From NCBI GenBank assembly GCA_020355945.1, contig CP070627.1:1701660-1708382 (forward strand): a DNA stretch of 6,723 bases, read 5' to 3'. Positions 6,014-6,723 of this stretch are shown here, in pieces (position 1 is the first letter of the stretch; the number at the start of each line of letters is the position of its first letter). Made by a program: the position numbers and the translations under genes. The notes beneath the pieces were generated by a model. It worked only from the letters and a program-made list of their open reading frames with translations. It did no database searches and was not told the origin of the DNA. The DNA is from Candidatus Aminicenantota bacterium. Its GTDB lineage: Bacteria; Acidobacteriota; Aminicenantia; UBA2199.

Positions 6014-6285
6014 ATAACCTGTCCAGGCTGGATATTGTCCTGAAGGCAAATTCCTTTTTCTTTGTGCCAGTTTCACCTGGTAACACCACTGGCCTTGTAA
6101 AAGAAAGTTTGATTAATACACAACAAATCAGGACCATAGATAAAACAAGAATTCAAAAAAAAATGGGCAGCTTACCCAAAAGAATGGAAAATTCTCTTGA
6201 CTATGCGTTGAGCTTAGCTGTCGGTACAGACGAAGAAGAAGGAAAGAAGGGGGACAGGCGAGAAGAAAGAAGAACCTTACTTTGA
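6010..6285 (+). pseudogene. mazF: MazF/PemK-family toxin with in-frame internal deletion
   Basis: The 91-codon frame starts within the mazE stop (ATGA). Residues 1-11 (MNNLSRLDIVL) match the very start of MazF-like toxins ('GDIV.VD'). The reading then jumps to the C-terminal half: FFFVPVSPGNTTGLVKES, LINTQQIRTIDKTRI and KKMGSLPKRMENSLDYALSL. The loop usually reading 'GSE....RPaVVIS' and the following strands ('T.V.P.T') are missing, about 40-50 residues. In characterised MazF enzymes those carry the catalytic arginine and threonine/serine, so this product should not cleave RNA. The last 18 residues (DEEEGKKGDRREERRTLL) are an unrelated charged tail containing the GGGGGACAGGC motif. It remains an open frame and might still bind MazE. 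Confidence 0.75.
6249..6259 (+). repeat. GGGGGACAGGC motif, copy 2
   Basis: Identical to the motif at 5670-5680. It lies in the unrelated tail after the MazF-like C-terminus and about 28 bases before the tandem array, again at the edge of recognisable coding sequence. Confidence 0.4.
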
Positions 6286-6286
6286 T

Positions 6287-6578
6287 GGGGTTCCGAACCC
6301 CGGCATCGAGGTTTTTTATCTCAATAGCGGGGTACCGAACCGCAATGCTGAGGTTTTTTACCCCGGTGACGAGGTCCCGAACCTCAGTGCTGAGATATTT
6401 TATCCCAATTACGGGGTTCTAAACCGCAGCGTTGAGGTTTTTTACCCCAATCACGGGGTTCGGGACCCCAACATCGCGGTTTTTTACCCCAATGATGAGG
6501 TTCTGAACCTCAGTGTTGAGGTTTTTACCCCGATAACGGGGTACTGAACCTCAATGTCGAGGTTTTTACCCCAACGTT
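6287..6578 (+). repeat. tandem array, seven 41-42 bp units of two 21-bp halves
   Basis: Units start at 6287, 6329, 6371, 6413, 6455, 6497 and 6538. Each has a first half like GGGGTTCCGAACCCC plus six bases and a second half like GAGGTTTTTTACCCC plus six bases. Each half is a small dyad (GNGGT facing ACCNC), perfect in some units and with one mismatch in others. In the frame beginning at 6287, units 1 to 6 read as a 14-residue repeat: GVPNPGIEVFYLNS, GVPNRNAEVFYPGD, EVPNLSAEIFYPNY and so on, to a TGA at 6545-6547. That frame opens after a TAG at 6215-6217 but has no ATG, GTG or TTG before the array. Units 6 and 7 each lack one T, which breaks the frame. There are no unique spacers, so this is not CRISPR. 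Function unknown. Confidence 0.9.
6506..6526 (+). terminator. terminator-like hairpin inside array unit 6
   Basis: AACCTCA (6506-6512), loop GTGT, TGAGGTT (6517-6523), continuing in T residues to 6526. A 7-bp stem with a short T tract is weak to moderate as an intrinsic terminator. Unit 7 has a related 6-bp version. Confidence 0.4.
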
Positions 6579-6588
6579 GGGTTTTTTT
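6570..6588 (+). terminator. terminator-like hairpin at the array end
   Basis: CCCA (6570-6573), loop ACGT, TGGG (6578-6581), followed by seven T residues (6582-6588). The stem is short but GC-rich and the T tract is good. It would end transcription from mazE and the array before the next promoter at 6616. Confidence 0.45.
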
Positions 6589-6615
6589 GCTTTTTTCTGT
6601 GTCCCCGTTTTTATA

Positions 6616-6644
6616 TTGACTTCTGGTTTGATTTCTTATAGAAT
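6616..6644 (+). promoter_or_regulatory. sigma-70-type promoter of the rightmost gene
   Basis: TTGACT (6616-6621), a 17-base spacer and TAGAAT (6639-6644) each differ from consensus by one base. A start with a ribosome site follows at 6703, leaving a leader of about 50 bases. Confidence 0.65.
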
Positions 6645-6702
6645 AATGGTGAGACTCTCCTCCAGTGACACAGTCTTTATAGTTATACACAGGACATGAT
6701 CG

Positions 6703-6723
6703 ATGAATAATATTTCCAAAGAA
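6703..6723 (+). CDS. start of an unidentified plus-strand gene (partial)
   Basis: ATG 6703 follows AGGA (6691-6694) with eight bases between and reads MNNISKE to the window edge. It lies downstream of a good promoter. Other nearby ATGs (6646, 6695) run into stops at once, which supports this start. Seven codons do not allow any functional call. Confidence 0.5.

Noticed and set aside
6287..6578. CRISPR-like appearance of the tandem array
   Set aside because: The unit repeats without unique spacers; the six variable bases between half-units are too short and are themselves similar. No cas genes are nearby.
6484..6690. A 68-codon minus-strand open frame over the array end
   Set aside because: It runs through the repeats and hairpins antisense, has no ribosome site or family likeness, and crosses the promoter at 6616-6644.

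Overview
The window (about 42% G+C by eye, many TTGACA/TATAAT-type promoters, AGGAG ribosome sites, ATGA/TTGA gene overlaps) is bacterial accessory DNA. Nothing in it identifies the species. It has the look of a defence/toxin-antitoxin hot spot in an environmental Gram-negative bacterium, with intact genes interleaved with genes that carry internal deletions. I see no rRNA, tRNA, CRISPR array or intact transposase.

Layout. Positions 1-111 hold at most the last codons of a plus-strand gene. On the minus strand, 112-520 is a remnant of a RhuM-family (virulence RhuM, COG3943-like) gene: an N-terminal scrap and the full C-terminal region joined out of frame. The centre of the window, 557-4492 on the minus strand, is one intact 1311-residue gene with the order TIR domain, NACHT-type STAND NTPase, about ten HEAT repeats, and a calcineurin-like metallophosphoesterase (MPE) with all its metal-binding motifs. 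This is the exciting item: a bacterial NLR-like protein with a candidate effector at each end. Upstream of it on the same strand, 84 bp away, is a two-gene toxin-antitoxin module: a UPF0175 antitoxin (5074-5361) and a PIN/DUF3368-like toxin (4577-5077), with a near-consensus promoter. A 10-codon leader ORF overlaps the start of the TIR gene.

From 5432 the content changes. There is a strong inverted-repeat element (5432-5522), a promoter with a truncated 46-codon gene (5606-5746), then a MazE/AbrB-type antitoxin (5768-6013) with a palindromic operator inside its promoter, and a MazF-like toxin (6010-6285) that has lost its N-terminal half by an in-frame internal deletion. Positions 6287-6578 hold seven tandem 41-42 bp units, each made of two 21-bp halves. 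They keep one frame open as a 14-residue repeat but have no recognisable start codon. Terminator-like hairpins close the array. A good promoter (6616-6644) and a start (6703) then begin a plus-strand gene that runs out of the window.

How the parts may work together (inference): the UPF0175-PIN module and the TIR-NACHT-HEAT-MPE gene point the same way and could form one transcription unit, with the large protein as an invader sensor/executioner and the module as an addiction or guard element. The broken rhuM, mazF and 5606 genes show that the locus gains and loses such modules by small deletions.
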